A stretch of 64,000 nt of DNA from G963675935 sp963675935 (GCA_963675935.2 OY780964.2:930001-994000), one strand, 5' to 3'; positions 7,589-17,068 are shown, numbered from the stretch's first letter. Numbers and translations are program-made. Notes: generated from the letters alone by a model not told the origin.

Positions 7589-10500
7589 GACGAAAATCTC
7601 CCTGCCGAGACATTTTGGGAATATTCGTTGCAAATCGCTTCGACCAGCGCGGCGACGGCGCCGAGCGTCCGGCCCTCGGCCGCGACGTCGCACGCCTTGG
7701 CGGCGTCCTCGAGCGGCTTGCACATTTTTGTCAGTGCGGAGTAGCCGTAGGAGCCGCCGGCCCCCTTGAGCCTGTGGGCGAATCGTTGAAGCTCGTCGTG
7801 CTGGCCGTCGGCGCAAGCTTGGCGCATGGCGTCCACCTGGCCTTGGAGCCGTCCGACGAATTCTCCGAGAATCGGCGCGATTTCGGGATCGTCGGCATAT
7901 TGCGACACCGCCGGGTTTTCTTGAGGCGTTTCGCCGGCCGGCGGCGCCGCCTCGGGTGAGGACCACTTTCCGGCGCAGCGGGCGATGGTTTCGATCAATT
8001 GCGCCCGATCGATCGGTTTGGGTAAATACTCGTCGCAGCCCGCCTCGCGACACCGCTGGTTGTCGCCCGACATGGCGTTCGCCGTCAGGGCCAGGATCGG
8101 CCCCGTGTAGCCGCGGCTTCGCAACAGCCGGGTCGCCTCGTAACCATCCATCACTGGCATATTGATGTCCATGAGAATTGCGCCGAAGTCGCCGGCTTCG
8201 GCCATTTCGACCGCTTGCCGTCCGTTTTCGGCGCACTGGACTTCGGCGCCGGCCATTTCGAGAATGGCCTTGATGAGCCGGCGATTGTCGTCGCCATCCT
8301 CGGCCAGCAAAACCTTCATGCCCGCAAGCGAAGCGACGGCCGACTCCGCGACAAGGTCGGCCGATTCCTGCTCGGTCTCGGCCGGCACGATCATGGGAAT
8401 GTTTTTGATGTTTCCAGTGGGCACGGTCAGGGCGAAGGTGCTGCCTTGGCCCCACTCGCTGGTCACGGTGAGTTCGCCGCCCAACAGATGCACGATCTGG
8501 CGCGAAATGGCCAGCCCCAATCCAGTGCCGCCGAATTTCACGAAGACGGAACTGTCGCCCTGCTCGAACGGCCTGAACAGCCGCGGAAGTTTTTCCGCCC
8601 GGATGCCGATTCCCGTGTCGATCACCTCGATCCGGACGGCGGGTTGGTCTCCGCCCCAATGCGGCAAGAACGACGCCACGATGCGCACGCTTCCCTTCTC
8701 CGTGAACTTGACGGCGTTTCCGACGAGATTGAGGACGGCTTGATGCAGTCGGGCGCCATCGGTCAAAATCGTTTCGGGGATTTCGCCGGGATACTCGATC
8801 GACACGGAAATGCCGCGTTCCTCGGCCCTCGGCCGCACCGCGTTGGCCACGTCGGCCAACAGCGGCGCCACGCGGCATCGCCGCATGTCGACGGCGAGTT
8901 TGCCGGCCTCGATTTTCGACAGATCGAGAATGTCGTTGATCAGCGCGAGCAGATGCTCGCCATTCCGGCGGATCACGCCCAGGTAGTTGTTGCGGCTGGC
9001 GATATCGATCGCGGGATCCGCCAGCAGGTCGGCATAGCCGAGAATGGCGGTCATGGGAGTGCGGATTTCGTGGCTCATGTTGGCCAGGAACCGGCTCTTC
9101 GTTTCGCTGGCGACCTCGGCCTCGCGCCGGGCGCGGACCAACTCGCTGACGTCGATCACGTTGAAAAGCACGCCGTCGTAGCGGCCCTCGCGGTAGATCG
9201 GCTGCACGCGCAGAATGGTTTCCGCATCGCCGAACGACCTCTGGAGCACGAGAGGCCCGGAACCGATCTTCTCCTTGAATCGGCCGATTTCGCCCTGAAT
9301 GTCTTCGAGGATTTTGCCCGGAGGAATATCCTCAATGCGTTGGCCGAGGACCGCCTCTCGCGGCTGTTCCAGCAGCCGGCACATGAAGTCGTTGATTTCG
9401 ATGATCGTGTCGCCGGCGTCGGCGAAAGCCACGCCTTCCTCCATGCCCGAGATCATCGCCGACAGCTTGGCGTTCTCTTGCGACAGGACGTCGGCCGCCT
9501 TGTGATCGAGGATGACGCGCGAGGTCGTTTCGGCCAGATTCGACAGCAGCGCGTCGTCTTCCTCCGACACGGGATGCTTGGAAAACATGGCCAGCACGCC
9601 GATGGGCTCGCCGTGGGTGTCGCGGAGTTTGTATCCGGCGAACGACTCCAAGCCGAGGTTTTTCGCCCACTGTTGGTCGTGGATCCTTGGATCGTTCGTC
9701 GCGTCGTTGGTCAGGAATTTTACGTCTTGGCCGCTGGCGATGCGCCCAATTTTGTAGCAATTGAACGGCACGCGGCGATGGTCGCCGTCGATCTGGGTGT
9801 AACGTCCCGAACTGGCCATCAGGTGGAGACACTTGTCGCGCCACTTGCAGCGGTGCGATTCCTCCTCCGCCGTCGCGTGAGCGCAACCCGCGTCGCAGAG
9901 ATCGCCGGGCTGAATGGTCCAGATGCGGCAGAAGTCGAGATCGAGCAGTTCGACGGCCGCGTCCGTGATCTTCTTGAATTTCTCTTCGAGCGGCGCCGGC
10001 AGAAACAATTCCTCTCGAAGCCGGCCGATGCCTTCCAACCGGGCAAGCGTCAGCGCCTGCCGCGTTTCGACCCGCTTGCGATCGTTGATGTTTCGAGTGA
10101 CTCCCACGATGGCCGCCAAATGGCCCGCCTCGTCGCACATCGCCTTGGAGACGACTTCGGTGTAGACGATCGAGCCGTTTTTGTGGAGCAATTCCAATTC
10201 AAGATTCTTGGTCGCGGGTTCCTTGCCGTCCTTGATCTCGGCGGTGAGCGTCTCCATCGCCTCGTTGCAGAGGGCCGCCGACGCCGGCGTCATGTTGTCG
10301 GCGAACGTAAGCTTCATGCCCTCTTCCCATCGTATTCCCACCATTTGCTCGAAGGAAGGGCTAATGTATGTGAATCGGCCGGAAGGGTCCATTGTCCAAA
10401 TCACGTCTGTGACGTTCTCGGCCAAGAGCCGAAATCGCCGCTCGCTGGCCTGTAGCGCCGCCTCCGTCTGCTTCCGTTTGGCGATGTCGCGGACGTTCGC

Positions 10501-11985
10501 TTGCAGCATCGTTTTGCCGTCAAGTTCCATCCTGGTTAGCAGCACGATGGCGGGGAACTCACTCCCGTCCTTTCGCTGGTATTGCCACTCGAATTGATGC
10601 GAACCGTTTTGCACGGCCATGTCGAGCATTTGTTTGGCTTTTTCCGACGAAAGGACGCCGTCCGGCTGATATTCGGGCGACAAAGTCGCCGGTGTGCAAG
10701 CGTTGAATTCGCATTCATCCTTGCAGACGAACATCGCAATGGCGGCGGGATTGCCATTGAAGAGCCGTCCCTCCGGCGTCACCAACATCATGGCGTCGCT
10801 AGAGGAATTGTAGACGGTCTCGAACATCGTTTGGTTCGTCCGCAGCGTCGCCTCGGCATGCCTTCGATCGGCGATTTCCCTTTCCAGTTGGCGGTTCGTT
10901 CTGGTCAGTTGCGCGGCAAGGCACGCCGCTTTGACGTTCCGGTCCGCGATTCCCGCGAGGTAGGCCGCCAGAAGGCCGGTCAGCAGCAGGCCGCCGGCCG
11001 CCGCAATCCAGGGCAACCACGTCGTTTTCGACGCAATGAATTGCGGGTTGGGAGTGCAAAGAATGTTCAAGCGGCGTCCGCCCATTTCCTTGGAACTGGC
11101 GAAGGAAAATTCGGATTGGCGCCCGGCGACGCGATCCTCGCGGGCAGCGTCCTTCAACGCATGAATCCGCGTCAGGTGTTCGTACAACACTTTGTCGTCG
11201 TTGGGATTCGTGTTGTCGATGAATTGAATATCGATGCCGCTCGGCGCGAACGTCGCGAGAGACTCCTTGGCGATTCCCTCGAACGAAAGCACTCCGACGA
11301 CGAAACCCGCCAGATGCTTGCGGCGTTCTTCAACAGTGTTCACGGCGGCGTTTCTTTGATAGACGGGCAAGAAAAGTCTCGCACTCGCCGCGTTGTTCGA
11401 CGAATCGGGAGCCACGATTTCCCGTGACATGGCGGCTTCGCCGGAATCGCGGGCACGGCACATCGCCACCCAAGCTGCCGGGTCCGCCGCCAGATCGGCT
11501 CCTTGCGCCGCCACATTGCCGCCGGAAGGTTCGACAAAGAAGATCGGATAGTATTCGTCGCGTCGCGAGGCGCGGCGGAGCGCGGTTTTCCCGTCGCGCT
11601 CGAGAATTTGGAAACGAGGATAGCCGGCTTGCCCGGCGTCGCTTTCAAGCTTCAGCCGCTCGGAATCTCGCACGCGGGGAACCCACTGGAACGCCCGAAC
11701 GCTGGGCCGATCCTTCAGCAGCATGGCGGAAACACTGCAAAACTCTTTCCGAGTCACTTCGGCGTCGCCGTCGAACAACGACTTCACGTCATGCAGTTCG
11801 AGGAAATCGAGGTCCAGTGTTTTCCATAAGGCGGAAATTCGTTCCTGGCTGTCTCGCTCGAACTCCAGACGCACGGCCGTGTATTCCTCGGCGCGGAGCA
11901 GGACGAACAGGGCCGCGGACGCCGTTGCCCCAAGCGCAATCGCGGCCACGACCATGATGTATTGTCGCCGCAGATGTCTATGCAC
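7585..11985 (-). CDS. Hybrid sensor histidine kinase (CHASE-PAS-PAS-GAF-PAS-HisKA-REC-HPt)
   Basis: A 1466-residue membrane sensor. TM helices at about 10-30 and 322-347 enclose a periplasmic CHASE domain. Next come two PAS domains (about 380-640, one with FTYISPSFEQMVG), a GAF-like region (about 650-830), a third PAS (about 845-950), and HisKA with the phospho-His in FLANMSHEIRTPM near 970. A HATPase_c domain follows, with DTGIGI and FGGTGLGLAISRQI. A receiver follows (LLAEDGDDNRRL near 1222, phospho-Asp in ILMDINMPVMDG near 1272), then an HPt domain with AHRLKGAGGSYG near 1405. The full internal phosphorelay implies transfer His-Asp-His to an external receiver, and the translationally coupled GGDEF regulator is the obvious target. 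The ligand is unknown; CHASE domains sense small periplasmic molecules. Confidence 0.95.
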   Translation of the reverse strand: MHRHLRRQYIMVVAAIALGATASAALFVLLRAEEYTAVRLEFERDSQERISALWKTLDLDFLELHDVKSLFDGDAEVTRKEFCSVSAMLLKDRPSVRAFQWVPRVRDSERLKLESDAGQAGYPRFQILERDGKTALRRASRRDEYYPIFFVEPSGGNVAAQGADLAADPAAWVAMCRARDSGEAAMSREIVAPDSSNNAASARLFLPVYQRNAAVNTVEERRKHLAGFVVGVLSFEGIAKESLATFAPSGIDIQFIDNTNPNDDKVLYEHLTRIHALKDAAREDRVAGRQSEFSFASSKEMGGRRLNILCTPNPQFIASKTTWLPWIAAAGGLLLTGLLAAYLAGIADRNVKAACLAAQLTRTNRQLEREIADRRHAEATLRTNQTMFETVYNSSSDAMMLVTPEGRLFNGNPAAIAMFVCKDECEFNACTPATLSPEYQPDGVLSSEKAKQMLDMAVQNGSHQFEWQYQRKDGSEFPAIVLLTRMELDGKTMLQANVRDIAKRKQTEAALQASERRFRLLAENVTDVIWTMDPSGRFTYISPSFEQMVGIRWEEGMKLTFADNMTPASAALCNEAMETLTAEIKDGKEPATKNLELELLHKNGSIVYTEVVSKAMCDEAGHLAAIVGVTRNINDRKRVETRQALTLARLEGIGRLREELFLPAPLEEKFKKITDAAVELLDLDFCRIWTIQPGDLCDAGCAHATAEEESHRCKWRDKCLHLMASSGRYTQIDGDHRRVPFNCYKIGRIASGQDVKFLTNDATNDPRIHDQQWAKNLGLESFAGYKLRDTHGEPIGVLAMFSKHPVSEEDDALLSNLAETTSRVILDHKAADVLSQENAKLSAMISGMEEGVAFADAGDTIIEINDFMCRLLEQPREAVLGQRIEDIPPGKILEDIQGEIGRFKEKIGSGPLVLQRSFGDAETILRVQPIYREGRYDGVLFNVIDVSELVRARREAEVASETKSRFLANMSHEIRTPMTAILGYADLLADPAIDIASRNNYLGVIRRNGEHLLALINDILDLSKIEAGKLAVDMRRCRVAPLLADVANAVRPRAEERGISVSIEYPGEIPETILTDGARLHQAVLNLVGNAVKFTEKGSVRIVASFLPHWGGDQPAVRIEVIDTGIGIRAEKLPRLFRPFEQGDSSVFVKFGGTGLGLAISRQIVHLLGGELTVTSEWGQGSTFALTVPTGNIKNIPMIVPAETEQESADLVAESAVASLAGMKVLLAEDGDDNRRLIKAILEMAGAEVQCAENGRQAVEMAEAGDFGAILMDINMPVMDGYEATRLLRSRGYTGPILALTANAMSGDNQRCREAGCDEYLPKPIDRAQLIETIARCAGKWSSPEAAPPAGETPQENPAVSQYADDPEIAPILGEFVGRLQGQVDAMRQACADGQHDELQRFAHRLKGAGGSYGYSALTKMCKPLEDAAKACDVAAEGRTLGAVAALVEAICNEYSQNVSAGRFSS

Positions 11986-12043
11986 TGTCTGTTCCTCCCT
12001 CTCGGAATTATAACTGGGAGCCCCGGTCCGTCCGTCGGCGATG

Positions 12044-12181
12044 GACTCTTGGGAAACAAATGTCGGGCAAGTCGTTTAGCCGGCAAACATGTTCGCCGTG
12101 GATATTCGGCCATTTCGGCCAAAACGCGGCGAGCAAGCTCGCTGGCTAAACAATTCATGCGACATTTCTTTTTTGGGAGTC
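12044..12181. repeat. MITE-like element with GTTTAGCCGGC core, copy 2
   Basis: Outer arms GACTCTTGGGAAACAAATGTCG (12044-12065) and the imperfect complement ending TTTTTTGGGAGTC (12181) enclose the palindrome GTTTAGCCGGCAAACATG ... AGCTCGCTGGCTAAAC. The element at 51077-51212 shares both the outer arms and the core over almost the full length, so the unit is about 138 bases and not just the inner hairpin. Confidence 0.8.
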
Positions 12182-12341
12182 AACGAAAAAACACTCCTCT
12201 GATGAAAAACGCCGAAGGCGGGAAGGGGGCCTGGATAAACATAGGTTTACCCAACGGCGCGTGCGCAGACCGCTCGGGGGGAAAAAGGCGACCGGGATGC
12301 CCGCCGGGCCCGCAAAGCCGGTTCCTTCGGAATAAACCCTA
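12182..12341. other. Intergenic, no feature recognised
   Basis: Between the MITE-like element and the end of the XylR-type gene I see no reading frame, promoter or repeat that I can support. The gap between the two genes (11986-12341) is otherwise filled by the element above. Confidence 0.3.
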
Positions 12342-13514
12342 TCACCCGCGATCCCGACGAAAGTCGCGGGGGTTCGTCCCCGTCAGCGAAGTAAAGACGC
12401 GGCAGAACTGTTCGCCGCTGCGAAATCCGCACAGCCGGGCGACATGGCTGATTTTGTCCGTCGTCGTCAAAAGAAGTTGTTGCCCGTGTTCGATCCGTTT
12501 CCGTTCGAGTTCCTGGTGGATGGTCCTCCCGACGTGTTTCTCGAAGGCTTGATAAAGGCCGCAGCGGCTTATCGCGGCGGCCGAAATCACATCGTCCACG
12601 CCGATCGGCTGGGCATAGAACTTCCAGATGAAACTCAGGGCCCGCGCCACGGCCGGATGCTCGACGGCGAGAATATCGCTGCTTTGCCGCAACACCAATC
12701 CGCCCGGCGGAATCAGAATCGGTTCTGTCGGGGGAGATTCGCCCCGCATGAGCCGATCCAGCAGTTCGGCGCCGCGATAGCCCAACTCCTGCCGGCCGCT
12801 ATCCACGCTCGTAATCGGAACGGGGGCGAACTCGCAGGTGTATTCATCGTTATCGACGCCGACGACGGCGACCTGTTCGGGAATGGCTAGTCCGGCCGCC
12901 TGGCAGGCGTCGATCAAGCCGTAGGCGCGATGGTCGCTTTGGGCCATCACGCCAAGCGGACGCGGCAGATCGGCCATCCGCCGCTTGAGCCACGCTTGCA
13001 TGTCGAGCCGGGGTTTTCGACGCGAGGCGGCGTGCCAATCCAGACATTCGTAGCGAAGGCCCGCTTCTTCGACGGCGGCGGCGAACCCGGCTTCCCGCCC
13101 GCGGATGTCGGCGTAGTCGGTACACTTGAAAAAGGCGAGATTTATGAAGCCACGTTCGAGCAAGTGCCGCGCGGCGATTCGTCCGATGCGGACGTTGTCC
13201 AAAATCACACGCGCCGTGGCGATTCCTTCGATGTCCGCCGTAAGCGCGACGACCGGCACCGTGGCCTTGCGCAAATAGCCGAGCAAGTCGCGCCGCTCCG
13301 GCAGGGGCAAGGCGAGAATTCCGTCGCCCCGCCATGATTGGGGAAGCGTCGCATAGTGGTAATTCGCCATCGTGCTATCGACGATCCAGCCGGCTTGGTG
13401 GGCGTACCGCGAAACGCCAAGATGCATCCGATGCTCATAGTAGGCCAACAGCATTAGCACCCGTTTCCGACGGGGAGGCTCGAATGGTCGTCGGCCATCT
13501 GGACGGGAAGTCAT
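12342..13514 (-). CDS. XylR-type AraC-family regulator (sugar-binding plus HTH)
   Basis: The 390-residue product combines a LacI/ribose-binding-like sensor (about residues 18-280, with LMLLAYYEHRMHLGVSRYA, LALPLPER and VAVVGVDNDEYTCEFAPVPI) with a C-terminal AraC HTH domain (about 290-388, with FEKHVGRTIHQELERKRIEH and ISHVARLCGFRSGEQFCRVF). This is the architecture of E. coli XylR and its many planctomycete relatives, which bind a sugar and activate nearby catabolic genes. It is divergent from the HzsA-like gene and the downstream cupin-SDR-aldolase-kinase set, so it probably regulates them. The ligand cannot be deduced. An inverted GTTGT...ACAAC pair in the shared promoter (13645-13683) is a weak operator candidate. 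Confidence 0.88.
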   Translation of the reverse strand: MTSRPDGRRPFEPPRRKRVLMLLAYYEHRMHLGVSRYAHQAGWIVDSTMANYHYATLPQSWRGDGILALPLPERRDLLGYLRKATVPVVALTADIEGIATARVILDNVRIGRIAARHLLERGFINLAFFKCTDYADIRGREAGFAAAVEEAGLRYECLDWHAASRRKPRLDMQAWLKRRMADLPRPLGVMAQSDHRAYGLIDACQAAGLAIPEQVAVVGVDNDEYTCEFAPVPITSVDSGRQELGYRGAELLDRLMRGESPPTEPILIPPGGLVLRQSSDILAVEHPAVARALSFIWKFYAQPIGVDDVISAAAISRCGLYQAFEKHVGRTIHQELERKRIEHGQQLLLTTTDKISHVARLCGFRSGEQFCRVFTSLTGTNPRDFRRDRG

Positions 13515-13530
13515 GACTTGTTGCCGGAAA

Positions 13531-13632
13531 GTGCAATTCCGTAGGACGGATTTCTGAATCCGTCCCTGAAAACTGGACGGATTCGGAAATCCGTCCTACG
13601 TATAATTCACCAACATGTATTTCACAGCCCCT
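13531..13632. repeat. GTAGGACGGATT palindrome with attached TATAAT, copy 1
   Basis: The core 13541-13599 is an inverted repeat (GTAGGACGGATTTCTGAATC against the complement ending CCGTCCTAC). It is flanked on both sides by sequence also conserved in the second copy at 20695-20795: GTGCAATT before, and GTATAATTCACCAAC plus a looser TGT-TTT-ACAG-CCC block after. The TATAAT lies outside the hairpin and points toward the downstream gene in both cases. Confidence 0.8.
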
Positions 13633-13756
13633 TACTGCCTGCTCGTTGTACGAATGCGCAGAATTATTATACGATATAACAACGTTTTATTCTAGCATGC
13701 GCCATGGGCGACGGTTAAAATGAAAACTGTCATGTAACAATCCCAAACGAGTTGAA

Positions 13757-16093
13757 ATGCGCCGATTGCCATCACCGATCTTCCTGGGCCTTGCGCTGGC
13801 GGCTTTGTCTTGCACGGCAACCGCCGCGGCGACGCTCGACCGTTCAGGCTTGGCGGCCATGCTCGATGGCCGGCCAATCCTCTTCGTCGTCCGACAGCAG
13901 TATCGCCCCGACCACCACAACACCGAGACGATGTTTCAGACCGGCGAGATCAACACCGGCAGCTTCACGGGCAGCAGCGCCCTGAAAACCTTCGATCCGG
14001 CGACCGGTGCGGTCAAAACGCTCCTGGAATTGCCCGAGGGCGTCGCGCGCGATCCCGATGTCAGCTTCGACGGCCGGAAAATCCTCGTTTCCATTCGTCA
14101 TAATCAGAAAGACGACTATCACATCTACGAACTCGGCGCCGACGGCCGAGGTCTGCGGCAAATCACCACCGGCTCGGGCGTCACCGACCTCGACCCGATC
14201 TATTTGCCCGATGGCCGCATCCTGTTCACCTCGACGCGCGAGCCGAAATACTGCATGTGCAACCGGCACATCATGGGCAACCTGTGTACGATGGAGGCCG
14301 ACGGCTCGAACATCGAGCAGATCGGGCACAGCACGCTGCACGAAGGACACGCCTCGTTACTGCCCGACGGCCGGGTGATCTACGATCGCTGGGAATACGT
14401 GGACCGCAATTTCGGCGACGCCCAGGGCACGTGGGTGTGCAATCCAGACGGCACGAATCACGCGATCTACTGGGGCAACAACACGAACAGCCCCGGCGGC
14501 GTTCTCGACGCGCGAGCGATACCAGGCTCGCCGCTGTTCATCGCCACGTTCGGCTCGTGCCACGACCGACCCTGGGGCGCGCTGGCCATCGTCGACCGGC
14601 GATTGGGGCTTGACCTTCGGCCGCCGGTGGTTCGCACGTGGCCGCCGAAGGCCGTCGAGCTGGTCGGCACGGGCAACTACGACACCTTCATGCAAGTGCA
14701 GCCCAAGTACGAAGACCCTTATCCGCTTTCCGAACGATATATTCTCTGTTCGCGGATGACCGGCCAAGGCGAACAGATGGGCATTTATCTGTTGGACACG
14801 CAGGGCGAAGACGTTCTCTTGCACGTCGAAGGGCCCGGCTCTTTCGACCCGATGCCGCTTGGACCCCGGCCGCGGCCGCCGGTGATTACCTCGCGCGTCG
14901 ATCTCACGAAAACCGAGGGCCGTTTTTACGTGGCCGACGTTTATCAAGGGACTGGTATGGAGCGGATTCCACGCGGCACGGTCAAGCGGCTGCGCGTCGT
15001 CGAATCGCCCGAAAAACGATTTTGGACCAACACGGCATTCATAAGTCCCGCCGGTGCCCAGGCACCGGGCATGGCCTGGAGCGACTTCAACAACAAGCGG
15101 GTGCTCGGCAGCGTGCCGGTCGAGCCGGACGGCAGCGCCTACTTCACCGTGCCGGCCGACAGATTCGTCTATTTCCAATTGCTTGACGAAAAAGGGCGGA
15201 TGGTTCAGTCGATGCGGAGCGGCACGATCGTGCGGCCCGGCGAGACAACCGGTTGCGTGGGCTGTCACGAAAATCGTCTCCAGTCTGTGCCTGTTAGCGC
15301 CCGCATGTCGGCCATGCGTCGCCCGCCCAGCAAGCTGGAGTTGGCCCCGTGGCTCGCGCCGTCGAAAAACTTCGGCTACTTGGCCGAGGTCCAGCCCGTT
15401 TTCGATCGGCAGTGCGTCTCCTGCCACGACTATGGGAAGGAAGACGGCAAGAAGCTGAATCTGGCCGGCGATTTGAATTCGCTGTTCAACACCTCGTACT
15501 GCGAACTCCGCTCGAAGGGTTTTGTGCGGGTAATCGACGCGGGACCGTCCGAGGTTCAGATGCCGAAATCGTGGGGTTCTCACACAAGTCGGCTCGCCCA
15601 AGTGATGCTCGACGGGCACAGCAAACCGGAGATCGACCGCGAGATAAAACTTTCCGCGGAAGACATCGACCGTGTTCTGACGTGGATCGATCTCAACGCG
15701 CCCTACTATCCGGAGTATGCCGGCGGGGCGTATCGGGAAAATGTCTTCGGACGTTGCCCGCTGAATAACGGGCAGCTGGGCCGACTCCAGCAGTTGACTG
15801 GTTTGCTGAATTTCGCTGACAACGCGCAGATGGGGGCGATCAATTTCACCCGGCCGGAGCTTAGCCCTTGCCTTGGCGGATTGACGAACCATACCGATCC
15901 GAAATACGTGGAAGCATTGAAGATCATCGAAACCGGCAAGGCCAACCTGGCTCGCGTTCCGCGGCCCGACATGCCCGGCTTCCGCCTGACCGATCCGACG
16001 GAGATTGCCCAGCAGCGGAAGTACGACGCCCTTCGGAAGGCCGAGGCCGAAGCCCGCGCGGCGATGATCCGAGAGAAAGAAACAAAAGAGTAA
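13757..16093 (+). CDS. Exported HzsA-like propeller/dihaem cytochrome c protein
   Basis: The 778-residue product has a signal peptide (LGLALAALSCTATAAA), then a beta-propeller region with WD40/TolB-like repeats (DPDVSFDGRKILVSIR, LPDGRILFTSTREPKYC), then a region resembling the middle domain of hydrazine synthase alpha, and two haem-c motifs, CVGCH near residue 500 and CVSCH near 553. Planctomycetes encode many such large periplasmic proteins; the true anammox HzsA is only one branch. Nothing here suggests hydrazine metabolism: the beta and gamma subunits are absent. The context, divergent from a sugar regulator, favours periplasmic oxidation or electron transfer linked to carbohydrate use. 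Haem attachment could use the ResB-CcsA protein at 35-38 kb. Confidence 0.8.
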   Translation: MRRLPSPIFLGLALAALSCTATAAATLDRSGLAAMLDGRPILFVVRQQYRPDHHNTETMFQTGEINTGSFTGSSALKTFDPATGAVKTLLELPEGVARDPDVSFDGRKILVSIRHNQKDDYHIYELGADGRGLRQITTGSGVTDLDPIYLPDGRILFTSTREPKYCMCNRHIMGNLCTMEADGSNIEQIGHSTLHEGHASLLPDGRVIYDRWEYVDRNFGDAQGTWVCNPDGTNHAIYWGNNTNSPGGVLDARAIPGSPLFIATFGSCHDRPWGALAIVDRRLGLDLRPPVVRTWPPKAVELVGTGNYDTFMQVQPKYEDPYPLSERYILCSRMTGQGEQMGIYLLDTQGEDVLLHVEGPGSFDPMPLGPRPRPPVITSRVDLTKTEGRFYVADVYQGTGMERIPRGTVKRLRVVESPEKRFWTNTAFISPAGAQAPGMAWSDFNNKRVLGSVPVEPDGSAYFTVPADRFVYFQLLDEKGRMVQSMRSGTIVRPGETTGCVGCHENRLQSVPVSARMSAMRRPPSKLELAPWLAPSKNFGYLAEVQPVFDRQCVSCHDYGKEDGKKLNLAGDLNSLFNTSYCELRSKGFVRVIDAGPSEVQMPKSWGSHTSRLAQVMLDGHSKPEIDREIKLSAEDIDRVLTWIDLNAPYYPEYAGGAYRENVFGRCPLNNGQLGRLQQLTGLLNFADNAQMGAINFTRPELSPCLGGLTNHTDPKYVEALKIIETGKANLARVPRPDMPGFRLTDPTEIAQQRKYDALRKAEAEARAAMIREKETKE

Positions 16094-16119
16094 CCTATTG
16101 GCCGTTTGCAGCTCCGAAG

Positions 16120-16311
16120 GGGCGACCGTTCTCCCAGCCCAGGGCATCGCCCTGGGTATGCGAAAGAACGACAACGCCGTATCGGCCCAACGGGCCAAAT
16201 GTTCGCCCTGATGAACGGTTGGCCCGTTGGGCCGATGTGGCTTATGTGGTTGCTTGCACCCCAGGGCGATGCCCTGGGCTGGGAGAACCAGAGGGCCTTC
16301 GGCCCAAAACA
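16120..16311. repeat. CCCAGGGC palindromic repeat
   Basis: CAGCCCAGGGCATCGCCCTGGG at the left is matched by CCCAGGGCGATGCCCTGGGC at the right, and an inner pair (CGGCCCAACGGGCC, GGCCCGTTGGGCCG) forms a second stem. The tail GGGCCTTCGGCCCAA recurs at 30049-30100 before the SASA gene. The element fills most of the gap of 285 bases between the cytochrome and the cupin gene, so those genes may not share one message. Confidence 0.8.
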
Positions 16312-16378
16312 CCGCAATTTTACACTCGGGTCATGCGTTTTACTTCAATCGGTGAAACTTCTGCAAAGGAGAACCCAC

Positions 16379-17062
16379 ATGAGCAATCCACTTACCAGAC
16401 GTTCGATGCTTGCGGGCACGGCGGCCTTGACTGTCGGAATGGCGACCGCCGCTGGAAATCGCACGGCCGATGCCGGCGATGCGGCGACCGCCGTGAAAAC
16501 CTACGCGAGCGCCGACTTCTACGACGCCAACGGCACGTTCCAGATCGACAAGGCCCGCGAGGCGTATTTTGATATGTTCCGCCGATTCGGATACCCCATT
16601 TCCAAGAAACTTCGGAAGGAAATGTGGATTCTCGATTTCGGACTGAACGACTTCGCTCGGGTCGGCATGGCGGGCATTTTCTGGCTCAACCGGCGCGACT
16701 ACGGTTACTTCGGCCACGAGATATTTTTGCTGCCCGGCCAGATGATTGCGGAGCACAAGCACGTGTCCACGCCGAAAGGGCCTGCGAAGATGGAGTCGTG
16801 GCATCCGCGCCGCGGAATGATTTACACCTTTGGCGAAGGCGAGCCCACCGCCGAGCTCTTGGAGAAAATTCCCACGAGCCAGCGCGAGCTTGTCAAATCG
16901 CGGCATTGCACTCCGCTGGAGATCGACGATCTGGCCGACCTGAATCGTCTCGATGCCTGGCACTTCATGGTCGCCGGCCCCGAAGGAGCGTTGGTGACCG
17001 AGTATGGCACCTTCCACGACGTGGACGGCTTGAAATTCTCGAACCCGAAAGCAAAACTGTAG
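16379..17062 (+). CDS. Tat-exported cupin, D-lyxose isomerase-like
   Basis: The 227-residue product begins with a Tat-type signal (SNPLTRRSMLAGTAALTVGM). The mature part resembles the D-lyxose isomerase cupin family: EMWILDFGLNDFARVGMAG, then a metal-binding style strand AEHKHVSTPKGPAKMESWHP, and a final cupin strand with GALVTEYGTFHDVDGLKFSN. The usual MEDIxNRGGG segment is replaced by SWHPRRG, so isomerase activity is not certain. The frame is open to 16106, but the ATG at 16379 has AAAGGAG 13 bases upstream and begins the signal peptide. Six bases separate it from the SDR gene, so both are co-transcribed. A periplasmic sugar isomerase would be unusual; a sugar-binding or mutarotase-like role is also possible. 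Confidence 0.65.
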   Translation: MSNPLTRRSMLAGTAALTVGMATAAGNRTADAGDAATAVKTYASADFYDANGTFQIDKAREAYFDMFRRFGYPISKKLRKEMWILDFGLNDFARVGMAGIFWLNRRDYGYFGHEIFLLPGQMIAEHKHVSTPKGPAKMESWHPRRGMIYTFGEGEPTAELLEKIPTSQRELVKSRHCTPLEIDDLADLNRLDAWHFMVAGPEGALVTEYGTFHDVDGLKFSNPKAKL

Positions 17063-17068
17063 TACATC

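Noticed and set aside
8215..10455. 746-codon open frame on the plus strand
   Set aside because: Antisense to the hybrid kinase, which shows continuous domain conservation; the product has no recognisable motif.
13757..16093. Hydrazine synthase and therefore an anammox organism
   Set aside because: HzsA-like domains are widespread in non-anammox planctomycetes; HzsB, HzsC and hydrazine dehydrogenase are absent, and the locus is a sugar operon.
14357..16312. 651-codon open frame on the minus strand
   Set aside because: Antisense to the HzsA-like cytochrome gene, whose haem motifs and signal peptide are convincing.
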